Counted from the first letter of the stretch, positions 43,377 through 52,110 are shown. The stretch is DNA of 64,000 nucleotides from Kitasatospora phosalacinea (GCF_030268885.1 NZ_BSSA01000012.1:157632-221631); one strand, 5' to 3'. Translations and numbers: made by a program. The notes: a model not told the origin generated them from the letters alone.

Positions 43377-44588
43377 TCAGCGCCGTCCGAGGCGCTCGAC
43401 GAGCATCGCCAGCAGGGCGATCCGGTCCGGTGCACCGGCGGTGTCGAGCCACTCCTCGGGGGTGTGGTCGGCCCCGCCGACCGGGCCGAGGCCGTCGAGG
43501 GTGGGGATGCCCAGGCCCGAGGTGAGGTTCGCGTCGCCCACCCCGCCGGTGGCGGCGCCGCGGATCCGCAGGCCGAGGTCGGCGCCGGTGCGCAGGGCCG
43601 TGGCGAGCACGGCCGCGGCCTGCGGGGTGTGCTCCATGGGCGGGCACAGGTCCAGCTGGTCGACGCGGGCCGTGGTGCCCTCGACGACGGTCCGGGCGGC
43701 GACCGCGCGGATCTCGGCGATCGCGGCGTCCAGGCCGACGGTGGTGGTGGCGCGGACCTCGACGTACAGCTCGGCCCGCGGGCACACGATGTTGGTGCGG
43801 GTGCCCGCGCGGACGACGCCGACGTTCAGGGTGACGCCGGGCCGGGTGCCGTTGAGGGCCTGCAGGGCGACCACCAGGTGGGCGGCGGCGAGGGCGGCGT
43901 TGGCGCCGCGCTCGGGCTCGATCCCGGCGTGGGCGGCCCGTCCGGTGACGGTGACCAGCAGGTCGGCGACGCCCTTGCGCGCGATGACCAGGTCGCCGTT
44001 CTCCCGGGCGCACTCCAGGCCGAGCGCGTAGTGCGCCCCGCGGGCGGTGCGCTCGGTGACCGGTCGGCTGGCCGGCGAGCCGACCTCCTCGTCGGGGGTG
44101 GCGAGGACGACGAGCTCGGCGAAGGCGGTCCGGCCGTGGCGGACCAGGAGTTCGGCCGCGGTGACCCCGGCCAGCAGTCCGCCCTTGTCGTCGCTGACGC
44201 CGGGTCCGTGGGCCCGGCCGTCCAGGACGCGGAACGGGCGGGCCGCGGCGGTGCCCTCCTCGAAGACGGTGTCCAGGTGGCCGACGAGGACGATCCGCGC
44301 TCCGCCCTCCTCCACCGGCACGGACCCGGTGAGCCTGGCGACGAGCACGTCCCCGAAGCGGTGCCCGTCCACCCGCCCGGGGGTGGTGCGCTCGGTGCGG
44401 AACCCGATCGAGCGCAGCCGGTGCTCGAACCAGTCGGCGACCCGGTTCACGCCGTCGGCGTCGTAGGAGCCGGAGTCGATGGCGACGAGTTCGGCCAGGT
44501 CGGCGAGGTAGCGGGGCAGGGCCTGCTCGGCGGCGGCGGCCAGTTCGGCGGCGGCCGCGCGGTTCGCCGGTTCGGCGGGGGCGCTCAC
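43377..44588 (-). CDS. M20 zinc metallopeptidase (carboxypeptidase G2/CphZ-like)
   Basis: A 403-residue cytoplasmic di-zinc peptidase. Metal and catalytic motifs are VLVGHLDTVFEEG (His and Asp), HGPGVSDDKGGLL (bridging Asp), TPDEEVGSPASR (Glu base pair) and GGADHTPEEW (last His). The dimerisation domain has GRAAHAGIEPERGANA. The closest pattern is glutamate carboxypeptidase, and M20 enzymes are also described as hydrolases of cyanophycin dipeptides. The GTG at 44588 overlaps the ATPase stop by four bases, so it is coupled to the amino-acid transporter and probably cleaves what that transporter imports. Confidence 0.9.
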   Translation of the reverse strand: MSAPAEPANRAAAAELAAAAEQALPRYLADLAELVAIDSGSYDADGVNRVADWFEHRLRSIGFRTERTTPGRVDGHRFGDVLVARLTGSVPVEEGGARIVLVGHLDTVFEEGTAAARPFRVLDGRAHGPGVSDDKGGLLAGVTAAELLVRHGRTAFAELVVLATPDEEVGSPASRPVTERTARGAHYALGLECARENGDLVIARKGVADLLVTVTGRAAHAGIEPERGANAALAAAHLVVALQALNGTRPGVTLNVGVVRAGTRTNIVCPRAELYVEVRATTTVGLDAAIAEIRAVAARTVVEGTTARVDQLDLCPPMEHTPQAAAVLATALRTGADLGLRIRGAATGGVGDANLTSGLGIPTLDGLGPVGGADHTPEEWLDTAGAPDRIALLAMLVERLGRR

Positions 44589-45349
44589 AGGACCTTGGAG
44601 AGGAACGCCCTGGTGCGCTCCTGCTCCGGGTCGACCAGGACCCTGCGCGGGTCCCCGGCTTCGACGACCACACCCTCGTCCATGAAGACGGCCGTGTCGC
44701 CGACCTCGCGGGCGAAGCCGATCTCGTGGGTGACCACGACCATCGTCATGCCGTCGGCGGCCAGGTCGCGCATCACGTCCAGCACGTCGCCGACGAGTTC
44801 GGGGTCGAGGGCGGAGGTCGGCTCGTCGAAGAGCATCAGCTTGGGCTGCATCGCCAGCGCGCGAGCGATCGCCACCCGCTGCTGCTGGCCGCCGGAGAGC
44901 TGGGCGGGGTAGTGGTCGGCGCGGTCGGCGAGGCCGACCCGCTCCAGCAGGCGCAGGGCCTCCTGCCGGGCGTCGGTGCGGTTGACCCCGGCGACCCGGA
45001 CCGGCGCCTCGGTGACGTTCTCCAGGGCGGTCAGGTGCGGGAAGAGGTTGAAGCGCTGGAAGACCATGCCGATCTCGCGGCGGCGCTCGGCGACCTCGGC
45101 CTCGCGCAGCTCGTGCAGCCGGTTGCCCGACTGCCGGTAGCCGACCAGGTCGCCGTCGACGGTGAGGCGTCCGCCGTCGACCTTCTCCAGGTGGTTGATG
45201 CAGCGCAGGAAGGTCGACTTGCCGGAGCCGGACGGGCCGAGCAGGCAGCAGACCTGTCCGCGTTCGACGGTCAGGTCGATGCCCTTGAGGACCTCCAGCC
45301 TGCCGAAGTGCTTGCGCACGCCCTCAGCGTGCACCATGGGGCGGGCCAT
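44585..45349 (-). CDS. Polar amino-acid ABC transporter ATP-binding protein (GlnQ type)
   Basis: A 254-residue ATPase. Walker A GPSGSGKST, Q loop VFQRFNLFPHLTALENV, signature LSGGQQQRVAIARALAM and Walker B LMLFDEPTSALDPELVG are complete, and the H loop is VVVTHEIGFAREV. The FNLFPHxTALENV pattern is typical of polar amino-acid uptake (GlnQ/HisP). It lies between the permease gene (4 bp away) and the M20 peptidase (overlapping), forming one operon with the lipoprotein at 47262. Confidence 0.93.
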   Translation of the reverse strand: MARPMVHAEGVRKHFGRLEVLKGIDLTVERGQVCCLLGPSGSGKSTFLRCINHLEKVDGGRLTVDGDLVGYRQSGNRLHELREAEVAERRREIGMVFQRFNLFPHLTALENVTEAPVRVAGVNRTDARQEALRLLERVGLADRADHYPAQLSGGQQQRVAIARALAMQPKLMLFDEPTSALDPELVGDVLDVMRDLAADGMTMVVVTHEIGFAREVGDTAVFMDEGVVVEAGDPRRVLVDPEQERTRAFLSKVL

Positions 45350-45353
45350 CGGT

Positions 45354-46304
45354 TCAGCCCTTCCGTTCGCGGGTGGTGGGGAGCAGGCCGGGGAGGCCGG
45401 TGAGCATCCGCCGCAGCGGGGAGGCGTGCCCGGCGCGGGCGGTGCCGCGTCCGTAGCGGCGCTCCAGCCAGGCCTGCGGCACGGACAGCACGGTGACCAG
45501 CGCCAGGTACCAGAGGGCGGCGACCACCAGCAGCGGGATGATCTGGTAGTTCTGGTTGTAGACGTCCTGGATGTTGGACATCAGGTCGTGCGCGGCGATC
45601 ACCGAGACGTACGCGGTGGTCTTGAGCATGTTGATGGTCTCGTTGCCCATCGGCGGGATGATCACCCGCATCGCCTGCGGCAGCACGATCCGGCGCATCG
45701 TCAGGGCGGGCTTCATGCCCAGCGAGTGGGCGGCCTCGGTCTGGCCCGGGTCGACGGACTGGATGCCCGCCCGGACGATCTCCGAGGCGTAGGCGGCCTC
45801 GTTCAGGCCCAGCGCGAGCAGCGCCGCGACGGAGGCGGGCAGCAGGCTGTTGGTGTCGAACTCGACGAAGGTGACCGTGGTGAACGGGATGCCGATCATC
45901 AGGTGCTTGTAGAGCGCGGCGGCGTAGCCCCAGAAGAGGATCTGGACCAGCAGCGGGGTGCCGCGGAACAGCCAGACGAAGCCGGTGGAGAGCCCGTACA
46001 GGACGGGGTTGGCCGACAGCCGCATGACGGCGACCAGGGTGCCCAGGACCAGGCCGACCGCCATCGCGGCGGCGGTCAGCCACAGGGTGGTGAACAGGCC
46101 GTCGAAGATCAGGTCGGCGAACAGGTAGTGGCCGACGACGTCCCACTTCAGGTTGGGGTTCTTGGCGAGCGAGCCGACCAGGCCGACCAGGCCGAGCACG
46201 GCGACGGCGGCGGCGGTCCACTGCCCCCAGTGCCGGACCGGGACGGCCACCAGGTCGTCCGGCCGGGCGGGGGCCGCCTCGGCGGGGCGTTCGGTGACGG
46301 GCAT
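45354..46304 (-). CDS. Polar amino-acid ABC transporter permease (HisM/GlnP type)
   Basis: A 316-residue membrane protein. After a cytoplasmic start and first helix (WTAAAVAVLGLVGLVGSLA) comes the permease domain: FDGLFTTLWLTAAAMAVGLVLGTLVAVMRLS, GLSTGFVWLFRGTPLLVQILF with the family RGTPLLVQ motif, the EAA loop EAAYASEIVRAGIQSVDPGQTEAAHSLGMKP, and the exit helices ending RRYGRGTAR. One gene is present, so the transporter probably uses a homodimer. The start ATG is at 46304, directly after the lipoprotein stop. Confidence 0.93.
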   Translation of the reverse strand: MPVTERPAEAAPARPDDLVAVPVRHWGQWTAAAVAVLGLVGLVGSLAKNPNLKWDVVGHYLFADLIFDGLFTTLWLTAAAMAVGLVLGTLVAVMRLSANPVLYGLSTGFVWLFRGTPLLVQILFWGYAAALYKHLMIGIPFTTVTFVEFDTNSLLPASVAALLALGLNEAAYASEIVRAGIQSVDPGQTEAAHSLGMKPALTMRRIVLPQAMRVIIPPMGNETINMLKTTAYVSVIAAHDLMSNIQDVYNQNYQIIPLLVVAALWYLALVTVLSVPQAWLERRYGRGTARAGHASPLRRMLTGLPGLLPTTRERKG

Positions 46305-46305
46305 G

Positions 46306-47262
46306 TCAGTCCACCGCGCCGTTCCTGGTGGCCTGCTTCACTGCGATCGAGGCGACGCCGTACGTGTCGTAGATCTTGGCGAGCGTGCCGTCGTCGATGA
46401 GGGCCTGTACGGCCTTCTGCACCGCGTCGGTCAACTGCGGGAGGTTCTTGGCGACGGCGATGCCGTTCGGGGAGGCGTGGTAGCCGCCGAGCGCGGCCGG
46501 GTCGTCGACGACCTCGAACGCGGAGCCGCCGTCGGCGGTCTTGGCGGTCCAGCCGGCGGCGGGCTTGGTGAGCACGTCGGCGACCACCTTGCCGGAGCGC
46601 AGGGCGAGTTGGGCGTCGGAGTCCTTGGGGAAGGTCTGCACGTCGATGGCGCCCCGGCCGAGTTCGCGGCACTTGTCCTGGTGCTGGTCCAGGAGCTTCT
46701 GCTGGTTGGTGGCGCTCTGCACGGCGACGGGGTGGCCGCACAGGTCGTCGAGGGTGGTGATCTTCTGCGGGTTGCCCTTGGCGACCAGGACGCCGCTGCC
46801 GGAGACCGAGTAGTCGACGAAGTCGACGACCTGCTCGCGCTCCTTGTTGTCGGTGATCGCGCTGATCGCGGCGTCGTACTTGCCCGCCTGGAGGGCGGGG
46901 ACGATGCCGTCGAACTTCTGCGCCTGGAACTCGAACCGGACGCCGAGCTTGGCACCGACGGCCTGCCCGAGGTCATGGTCGAGGCCGGTCATCTCCTTGC
47001 TGCCCTCGGAGACGTACATCTCGAACGGCGGGTAGGGGACGTCGGTGGCGACGCGGACCTTGCCCGCCTTCCTGACCGCCTCGGGCAGCGCGTCGTGGAG
47101 GGCGGGGTCGGCGCTGATGCTGACACCGGCGACCGTGACCGGGCCGGTGGCCGCGGGACCGCTGGTCCCGCTGCTCCCGCAGGCGGTCAGGGCGAGGGAG
47201 CCGCACAGGAGGAGGGCGACCGCGGCCGGCCGGGCCGGTCTGCGGGGGGTGGAGGGGTTCAC
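46306..47262 (-). CDS. Family-3 amino-acid-binding lipoprotein of the ABC transporter
   Basis: A 318-residue lipoprotein. I choose the GTG at 47262 with GAAAGG upstream because it begins a lipoprotein signal (PAAVALLLCGSLALTAC with lipobox LTAC); the longer frame to 47430 is not plausible. The binding fold has RVATDVPYPPFEMYVSEGS, GLDHDLGQAVGAKLGVRFEF, FDGIVPALQAGKYDAAISAITDNKEREQVVDFVDY and PNGIAVAKNLPQLTDAVQKA. It is about two-thirds identical by eye to the lipoprotein at 50617. It is the first gene of the operon with permease, ATPase and M20 peptidase. Confidence 0.92.
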   Translation of the reverse strand: MNPSTPRRPARPAAVALLLCGSLALTACGSSGTSGPAATGPVTVAGVSISADPALHDALPEAVRKAGKVRVATDVPYPPFEMYVSEGSKEMTGLDHDLGQAVGAKLGVRFEFQAQKFDGIVPALQAGKYDAAISAITDNKEREQVVDFVDYSVSGSGVLVAKGNPQKITTLDDLCGHPVAVQSATNQQKLLDQHQDKCRELGRGAIDVQTFPKDSDAQLALRSGKVVADVLTKPAAGWTAKTADGGSAFEVVDDPAALGGYHASPNGIAVAKNLPQLTDAVQKAVQALIDDGTLAKIYDTYGVASIAVKQATRNGAVD

Positions 47263-47486
47263 GGGCAACCTTTCGAGGACCTGAGCGGCGCTGAGGGGCC
47301 GCGCCGCACGCCAGGACGTTACAGGTAAACCATCTTGATGGCTATATGTAATGAAGGCTACGAATGCGTAACGCTCGACAGGCCCCAAGAAAAGCACTGA
47401 TGGGCCCTCAGATGTCAGAGGACCCCGCACGAAAGGTCGTTACAACTACCGAGAACCATCACAGTTCTGTATGTTCTGCTTCGGCC
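47263..47486. promoter_or_regulatory. AT-rich promoter region of the transporter-M20 operon
   Basis: This 224-bp region is unusually AT-rich. It contains the perfect palindrome CCATCTTGATGG (47330-47341), GTTACA at about 47319 and 47440, ATGTAAT near 47346 and GCGTAACG near 47367. Similar GTAAC/GTTAC words recur in the other upstream regions of the locus. A TGTATGTTCTG at 47468-47478 matches the shared element but is on the other strand relative to the operon. Confidence 0.55.
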
Positions 47487-48155
47487 TCAGCGGACCAGGT
47501 CGGTACCCGCGAACAGCGCGTCCAGGACGGCACCGGCCCACGGACCGGGGTCGCTCCCGGCGGGCAGCCGCGGCGGGGCCCCGGCGAGGGCACGCGCCGC
47601 GAAGCCGTTCGCCAGGTGGGGGAGCCGGGCCTCCAGGACGCCGACCGCCCTGGCCCGCTGTTCCAGGCGCGCGGTCTCCAGCCACCCGCCGAGCGCCGCC
47701 TTCGACGCGCGGTAGGCGCCCGCCGAGGCCGTCGGGCGCTCGACGACGATCCCGGTGACGGCCCCGACGGCACCGCCCCTGCCGACGGTGCGCAGGGCCC
47801 CGCGCAGGACGGCGATCGGGGCCAGCGCGTTGACCGCCATCAGGTGCTCCTCGATCTCGGCCGACGTCTCCTCGGCCCGCCCGAAGGCCACGGCACCGAT
47901 GCTGACGAAGGCGGCGTCGAGCCCGCCCAGGTGTCCGGCGGCCAGTGCGGCGAGCGCGGAGCAGCGGTCGAGGTCGTACGCGTCGAAGGCCAGCGCGGCC
48001 GGGGAGCCGGTGCGCCGGGCCACCGCCGCGAGCCGCCCGGCATCGCGCCCGGCGGGCACCACGCGCGCCCCGCGGTCGGCCGCCAGTGCGGCCACCAGCG
48101 CGCCGAACTCCCCCGTCGCACCCACCACGAGCAACCGTGCACCGTGCACGTCCAT
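47487..48155 (-). CDS. SDR family oxidoreductase
   Basis: A 222-residue short-chain dehydrogenase-like protein from an ATG at 48155 with GGGAGG upstream. The cofactor site is RLLVVGATGEFGALVAALAADRG (a GxxGxxG variant), then AAFVSIGAVAFG instead of NNAG, and YRASKAALGGWLETARLEQRA with the YxxxK catalytic pair. A conventional catalytic Ser is not obvious (the segment before the Tyr reads TGIVVERPTASAGA). Its link to the surrounding peptide-utilisation genes is unclear. Confidence 0.85.
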   Translation of the reverse strand: MDVHGARLLVVGATGEFGALVAALAADRGARVVPAGRDAGRLAAVARRTGSPAALAFDAYDLDRCSALAALAAGHLGGLDAAFVSIGAVAFGRAEETSAEIEEHLMAVNALAPIAVLRGALRTVGRGGAVGAVTGIVVERPTASAGAYRASKAALGGWLETARLEQRARAVGVLEARLPHLANGFAARALAGAPPRLPAGSDPGPWAGAVLDALFAGTDLVR

Positions 48156-48187
48156 GCCGGGCCTCCCTCTCGTCCGTCGAACCCTTC

Positions 48188-48228
48188 GGCTCCCGCGGAC
48201 CCCGACGGTGTCGGGGGCCGCGGGAGCC
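48188..48228. terminator. Long hairpin with one mismatch
   Basis: The 19-base arms 48188-48206 and 48210-48228 (GGCTCCCGCGG... with its complement) pair with a single mismatch. It lies after the leftward DUF4383 gene and before the SDR gene start. Confidence 0.78.
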
Positions 48229-48259
48229 GTCTTGCGTCCGGTCGGGGCCGCGCGTCCGG

Positions 48260-48808
48260 CTACCGCGCCGGGCCGGTGATGCCCGGACGGGCCTCCGGGG
48301 CGCCGAGCAGCCGCGCCGCCACGGGTTGGGCCGCCTCGGACCGGGCCCCCTCGGGGTGGCGGTGGCGCCAGTACGGGTTGTCGAGCGGCAGCTTGGAACT
48401 GACCCGGCCGTACATGCCGAACGTGGCGATGACCAGGCCCATGACGAAGCTGAACAGGACGTTGGGGATCCGGAAGGCCAGGACGTTGGCCCCCGAGTCC
48501 AGCAGGGCGAGGTTGACGAACCCGCTCAGGACGAAGAGGGTGCCCACCACGATGTTGATCGTGGAGGCGGTGTTGCCGCCGATCGCCGCCCCAACGATCA
48601 GCACCGCCGCGGTGGCGATGGAGACCAGGCTGAGCAGGCCGTTGCTCGTCAGCCCGGCGACCCGCTCGCCGCTGGTGCTGAAGAACGCCAGGCCGTCCGC
48701 CAGGCCCAGGCAGCCGAAGACCAGCAGCACCACGCCGCACAGTCCGGCGCCGATCCGGTAGACGTTGGCGAGTCGGTGGTCGACGGGAAGCTCGTCGCGG
48801 AAGTCCAT
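48260..48808 (-). CDS. DUF4383-like membrane protein
   Basis: A 182-residue protein with four predicted helices: IGAGLCGVVLLVFGCLGLA, LLSLVSIATAAVLIVGAAIG, NIVVGTLFVLSGFVNLALL and NVLFSFVMGLVIATFGMYG. This arrangement, with GRVSSKLPLDNPYW after the last helix, fits DUF4383 proteins of actinomycetes. The start is an ATG at 48808 with GGAG upstream. A 19-bp motif about 70 bp upstream is shared with the small membrane-protein gene at 51690. Confidence 0.82.
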   Translation of the reverse strand: MDFRDELPVDHRLANVYRIGAGLCGVVLLVFGCLGLADGLAFFSTSGERVAGLTSNGLLSLVSIATAAVLIVGAAIGGNTASTINIVVGTLFVLSGFVNLALLDSGANVLAFRIPNVLFSFVMGLVIATFGMYGRVSSKLPLDNPYWRHRHPEGARSEAAQPVAARLLGAPEARPGITGPAR

Positions 48809-48879
48809 GACAGCGCTCCATTCGTGCCTCGGGGGTGGTTCCCCGCCATCCACTCTCGCCGGAGGCTCCGCCCGGCGGA

Positions 48880-48898
48880 AGTCGCATCGTCTGCGCAC
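48880..48898 (-). promoter_or_regulatory. Motif shared with 52045-52063
   Basis: Read on the minus strand, GTGCGCAGACGATGCGACT here and GTGCGCAATCGATGCGACT at 52045-52063 differ at two positions. Each lies about 65-72 bp upstream of a leftward gene for a small membrane protein (48808 and 51980). A common promoter or operator is likely but no known consensus fits. Confidence 0.6.
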
Positions 48899-48937
48899 CG
48901 TTCGGCGTGTCCGGTCGGCCGGAGGGGGGCGGACGGG

Positions 48938-50362
48938 CTACCCGCCGACCAAGCGGCGGGGGTCGAGCAGTTCGTCGAGGACCTCGGGCGGCAGCACCCC
49001 CGCCTCCCCCGCGACCTCGCGCACCGGACGCCGCTGCGCCACCGCGCGCCGCGCGAGTTCGGTGGACAGCTCGTAGCCGATGACCGGGTTGAGCGCGGTG
49101 GCGAGGGCGGCGGACCCGCTGGCGTGGCCGTACGCCCGCTCGGCGTCGGCCCGGATCCCCTCGATGCACGCGGTGGCGAGCAGCGTGCAGGCGGCGGCGA
49201 GGTGCCGTTGGGCGGTCAGCAGGCGGTGGGCGATCAGCGGTTCGAACGCGTTGAGCTGCAGCTGGCCGGCCTGGGCGGCCAGCGAGACCGCGGTGTCGGC
49301 GGCGACGACGTCGAAGCAGACCTGGGTGACGGCTTCGGGGACGACGGGGTTGACCTTGCCGGGCATGATGCTGGAGCCCGCCTGCAGCTCGGGCAGTGCG
49401 ATCTCGGCGAGCCCGGCCGACGGGCCGGAGGACAGCAGGCGCAGGTCGTTGCAGAGCTTGACCAGGCGGAGCGCGAAGCGCTTGAGGGCGTGGGAGAGCT
49501 CGATGAACGCCCCGGTGCTCTGGGTGGCCTCGACGAGGTCGCGGGCCGGGTGCACGGGCACCCCGGTGATCTCGGCGAGGTGGTCGGCACAGGCCCGCGC
49601 GAAGCCCGGATGGGCGTTGAGGCCGGTGCCGATGGCGGTTCCGCCCATGGTGATCTCGCACAGGGCGCGGGTGGAGCGGAGTAGGACGGCGGTGTCGTCG
49701 CGGACGCCGAGCGCGAAGGCCCCGAACTCCTGACCGAGCGTCATGGGCACGGCGTCCTGCAGCTGGGTCCGGCCGAGCTTGACGACGTCCGCGAAGGCGG
49801 CGCCGCGTTCGGCGAGCGCGGCGGAGAGGCGCTCCATGGCCGGCGCGAGTGCGTGGGCGGCCTCGTGGAGCGCGAGCTTCACCGCGGTGGGGTAGGCGTC
49901 GTTGGTGCTCTGGCCGAGGTTGACGTGGTCGTTGGGGCTGAGCAGGGCGTAGTCGCCGGGGGCGCTCCCCAGGATCTCCAGGGCCCGGTTGGCGATGACC
50001 TCGTTGGCGTTCATGTTGGTGGAGGTGCCGGCGCCGCCTTGGAGGACGTCGACCACGAAGTGCTCGTGCCAGAGCCCGGCGCGGATCTCCCGGCAGGCGG
50101 CGACGACGGCCTCGCAGCGGCGGGCGTCCAGGACGCCCAGCTCCCGGTGGGCGAGCGCCGCGGCCTGCTTCACCGCGGCGAGGGCGGTGACGAGTTCGGG
50201 ATGGACGGAGACGGGCGTCCCCGTCAGGGGGAAGTTCTCGGTGGCCCGGAGGGTGTGGATGCCGATGTAGGCCCCGGCGGGCAGCTCGCGCTCGCCGAGG
50301 AGGTCGTGCTCGACGCGGCGGGGGCCGCTGCCGGGCTCGGTGGGCGTGGGGTGGGGGTTCAC
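48938..50362 (-). CDS. aspA: Aspartate ammonia-lyase (aspartase/fumarase superfamily)
   Basis: A 474-residue lyase. Superfamily regions are GAGTSTNMNANEVIANRA, PNDHVNLGQSTNDAYPTA, ITMGGTAIGTGLNAHPGF and the signature GSSIMPGKVNPVVPEAVTQV with the catalytic Ser loop. The N-terminus (RVEHDLLGERELPAGAYIGIHTLRATENFPLTG) matches aspartase rather than class II fumarase. It converts aspartate to fumarate and ammonia. The start is a GTG at 50362. Its position between peptidase, transporter and binding-protein genes fits the use of aspartate released from aspartate-rich peptides. Confidence 0.9.
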   Translation of the reverse strand: MNPHPTPTEPGSGPRRVEHDLLGERELPAGAYIGIHTLRATENFPLTGTPVSVHPELVTALAAVKQAAALAHRELGVLDARRCEAVVAACREIRAGLWHEHFVVDVLQGGAGTSTNMNANEVIANRALEILGSAPGDYALLSPNDHVNLGQSTNDAYPTAVKLALHEAAHALAPAMERLSAALAERGAAFADVVKLGRTQLQDAVPMTLGQEFGAFALGVRDDTAVLLRSTRALCEITMGGTAIGTGLNAHPGFARACADHLAEITGVPVHPARDLVEATQSTGAFIELSHALKRFALRLVKLCNDLRLLSSGPSAGLAEIALPELQAGSSIMPGKVNPVVPEAVTQVCFDVVAADTAVSLAAQAGQLQLNAFEPLIAHRLLTAQRHLAAACTLLATACIEGIRADAERAYGHASGSAALATALNPVIGYELSTELARRAVAQRRPVREVAGEAGVLPPEVLDELLDPRRLVGG

Positions 50363-50531
50363 GGTGTCCCGGATCTGTCGCGGATGCCGCACAGCTCGTA
50401 CTGTACGTTTCAAAACCAGTAACTAGCAGAGCTTTCGTAACGAATCAATAGCCCTGCGCCCGGCAGTCAGCCGCACGGAACGCGCGGTCACCTCGCCCCT
50501 CGACACCGTTGCGCGAACGTAACTCTCGATA

Positions 50532-50566
50532 CATGTTCGCCAAACATGAGTCAGATGTAACTTCTG
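50532..50566 (+). promoter_or_regulatory. Inverted repeat and promoter element of the orphan binding-protein gene
   Basis: CATGTT (50532-50537) and AACATG (50543-50548) form a perfect inverted repeat with 5-base spacing. It is followed by CAGATGTAACTTCTG at 50552-50566, in which TAACTT can serve as minus-10. The same 15 bases occur at 52136-52150. The whole 254-bp gap between the lyase (50362) and the binding-protein gene (50617) is AT-rich, with more GTAAC words at about 50437 and 50519. Confidence 0.68.
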
Positions 50567-50616
50567 TTCGCGCCGCGCACACACTCCTCCGAGGCGCACG
50601 ATCGAAGGGCTCCCCC

Positions 50617-51588
50617 ATGACCTCCTCCCGTACCGCCACGATCAGACTGATCGCCTCCACGGCCCTGGCGACCGCCTGCGGCCTCGCCCTGACCGCCTGC
50701 GGATCGTCCGCCGCCGACCCGGCCCGCAGCGGCGGGACCGCCTCGCCGGCCACCACCGTCGTCAAGGGCGTCACGATCTCCTCGGACCCGAAGCTCACCG
50801 AGCAGCTGCCCGAGGCGGTCAGGAAGGCGGGCAAGGTCCGGGTCGCCACCGACGTCCCGTACCCGCCGTTCGAGATGTACGTCTCCGAGGGCAGCCAGGA
50901 GATCACCGGCATCGACCACGACCTGGGCCAGGCGATCGGTGCGCGGCTGGGCGTCCGGTTCGAGTTCACCGGCCAGAAGTTCGACGGCCTCCTCCCGGCG
51001 GTGCAGGCCGGCAAGTTCGACGCCGTCATGTCCGCCATGACGGACAAGAAGGCGCGCGAGGAGGCCGTCGACTTCGTCGACTACGTCAACGCCGGGCCGG
51101 GCTGGCTGGTCAAGGAGGGCAACCCCGACGGCATCAGGGTGGTCACCGACGCGTGCGGCAAGAGCGTCTCGGTGCAGGCCGGCACCAACCACCAGAAGAT
51201 CCTCGACCAGCGCCAGGAACTCTGCCGGCAGGAGGGCAAGCCGCCGATCACCGTCCTCGCCTTCCCGAAGGACTCCGAGGCGCAGCTCGCGCTGCGCTCG
51301 GGCAAGGTGTCCGCCGACTTCCTCGACGAGGTGACCGCCGCCTACGTGGCGGACACCGCGGACGGGGGCAGCACGTTCGACACCGTCCTCGGCAAGGCGG
51401 CCGTCGGGCCGACCAGCGCCTCGCCGATCGGGATCGGCGTCTCCAAGTCGGTCCCCGGGCTGAAGGAGGCGATCCGGGCCGCGCTCCAGTCCCTGATGGA
51501 CGACGGCTCCTACGGCAGGATCCTCGACGCCTACCACGTGCCCAGCATCGCCATTCCGCAGGCCACGATCAACGGCGCCCTCGACTGA
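50617..51588 (+). CDS. Family-3 amino-acid-binding lipoprotein (orphan paralogue)
   Basis: A 323-residue lipoprotein from the ATG at 50617 after GAAGGG. Signal peptide LALTAC lipobox; binding fold RVATDVPYPPFEMYVSEGS, ITGIDHDLGQAIGARLGVRFEF, FDGLLPAVQAGKFDAVMSAMTDKKAREEAVDFVDY and a C-terminal RILDAYHVPSIAIPQATINGALD. It parallels the protein at 46306 along its length but has no permease or ATPase beside it. It probably shares the transporter encoded at 44585-46304 and adds a second specificity. A strong hairpin follows. Confidence 0.92.
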   Translation: MTSSRTATIRLIASTALATACGLALTACGSSAADPARSGGTASPATTVVKGVTISSDPKLTEQLPEAVRKAGKVRVATDVPYPPFEMYVSEGSQEITGIDHDLGQAIGARLGVRFEFTGQKFDGLLPAVQAGKFDAVMSAMTDKKAREEAVDFVDYVNAGPGWLVKEGNPDGIRVVTDACGKSVSVQAGTNHQKILDQRQELCRQEGKPPITVLAFPKDSEAQLALRSGKVSADFLDEVTAAYVADTADGGSTFDTVLGKAAVGPTSASPIGIGVSKSVPGLKEAIRAALQSLMDDGSYGRILDAYHVPSIAIPQATINGALD

Positions 51589-51607
51589 CGCCCCCCGCAC
51601 GGGGAAG

Positions 51608-51644
51608 GACCCGGGTCCGGTGCACCGTGCACCGGACCCGGGTC
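51608..51644. terminator. Strong hairpin after the binding-protein gene
   Basis: The 18-base arms at 51608-51625 and 51627-51644 are perfectly complementary (GACCCGGGTCCGGTGCAC and its inverse). It lies 20 bp after the stop of the lipoprotein gene. Confidence 0.85.
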
Positions 51645-51689
51645 GGGTTCTCCGCCTCCACCGCCCGCCGCTCCGACCGGCGGCGGCGC

Positions 51690-51980
51690 TCAGCCCGCCT
51701 CGGCGGTGGCCGCCCGGCGGTCGAACCACGCGCTGCGGTGGTCACCCGCCTCGCCACCGGCCCGGCTCTCGTACTGCGCGAGGGCCAGGCCGAGGCCGAA
51801 GAAGGTCGGTGCCCACTCGCCGACGAAGATGCCCCACCGGTCGGCCCGTTCGACGCCCGCCTGCTCGGCCTTCATGGACACCACCCAGCTCAGCAGGGAG
51901 AGCCCCACCGAGCCGAGCGCGGCCGCGTAGGCGTGCTCGCTGGTGACACCGGCTTCGTGCAGCTTGCGAACGATCATCAT
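51690..51980 (-). CDS. Small membrane protein
   Basis: A 96-residue protein from an ATG at 51980, with GAGGAG eight bases upstream (a GTG slightly further upstream is less well placed). It reads MMIVRKLHEAGVTSEHAYAAAL, then a hydrophobic segment LGSVGLSLLSWVVSMKAEQ and a second, WGIFVGEWAPTFFGLGLALAQ, ending in a charged tail. No family is recognised. It shares an upstream motif with the DUF4383 gene. Confidence 0.75.
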   Translation of the reverse strand: MMIVRKLHEAGVTSEHAYAAALGSVGLSLLSWVVSMKAEQAGVERADRWGIFVGEWAPTFFGLGLALAQYESRAGGEAGDHRSAWFDRRAATAEAG

Positions 51981-52044
51981 GGCGATCACTCCTCGTTCCG
52001 TAGGCCCCCGCCGACCACCGTGCACCCGGGCGCCCCCGGCCGGG

Positions 52045-52063
52045 AGTCGCATCGATTGCGCAC
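52045..52063 (-). promoter_or_regulatory. Motif shared with 48880-48898
   Basis: This is the second copy of the 19-bp element, 65 bp upstream of the small membrane-protein start at 51980, with two mismatches to the first copy. Confidence 0.6.
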
Positions 52064-52110
52064 GGCCTGGGCCGCAGACCCTTGGAAAAAGCTTTGCCAC
52101 CGCAACGGGC

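Noticed and set aside
47468..47478. TGTATGTTCTG matching the S51-locus promoter element
   Set aside because: It is about 206 bp from the transporter-operon start and on the opposite strand, and no plus-strand gene follows at the right distance. It may be chance, so I left it out of the main motif set.
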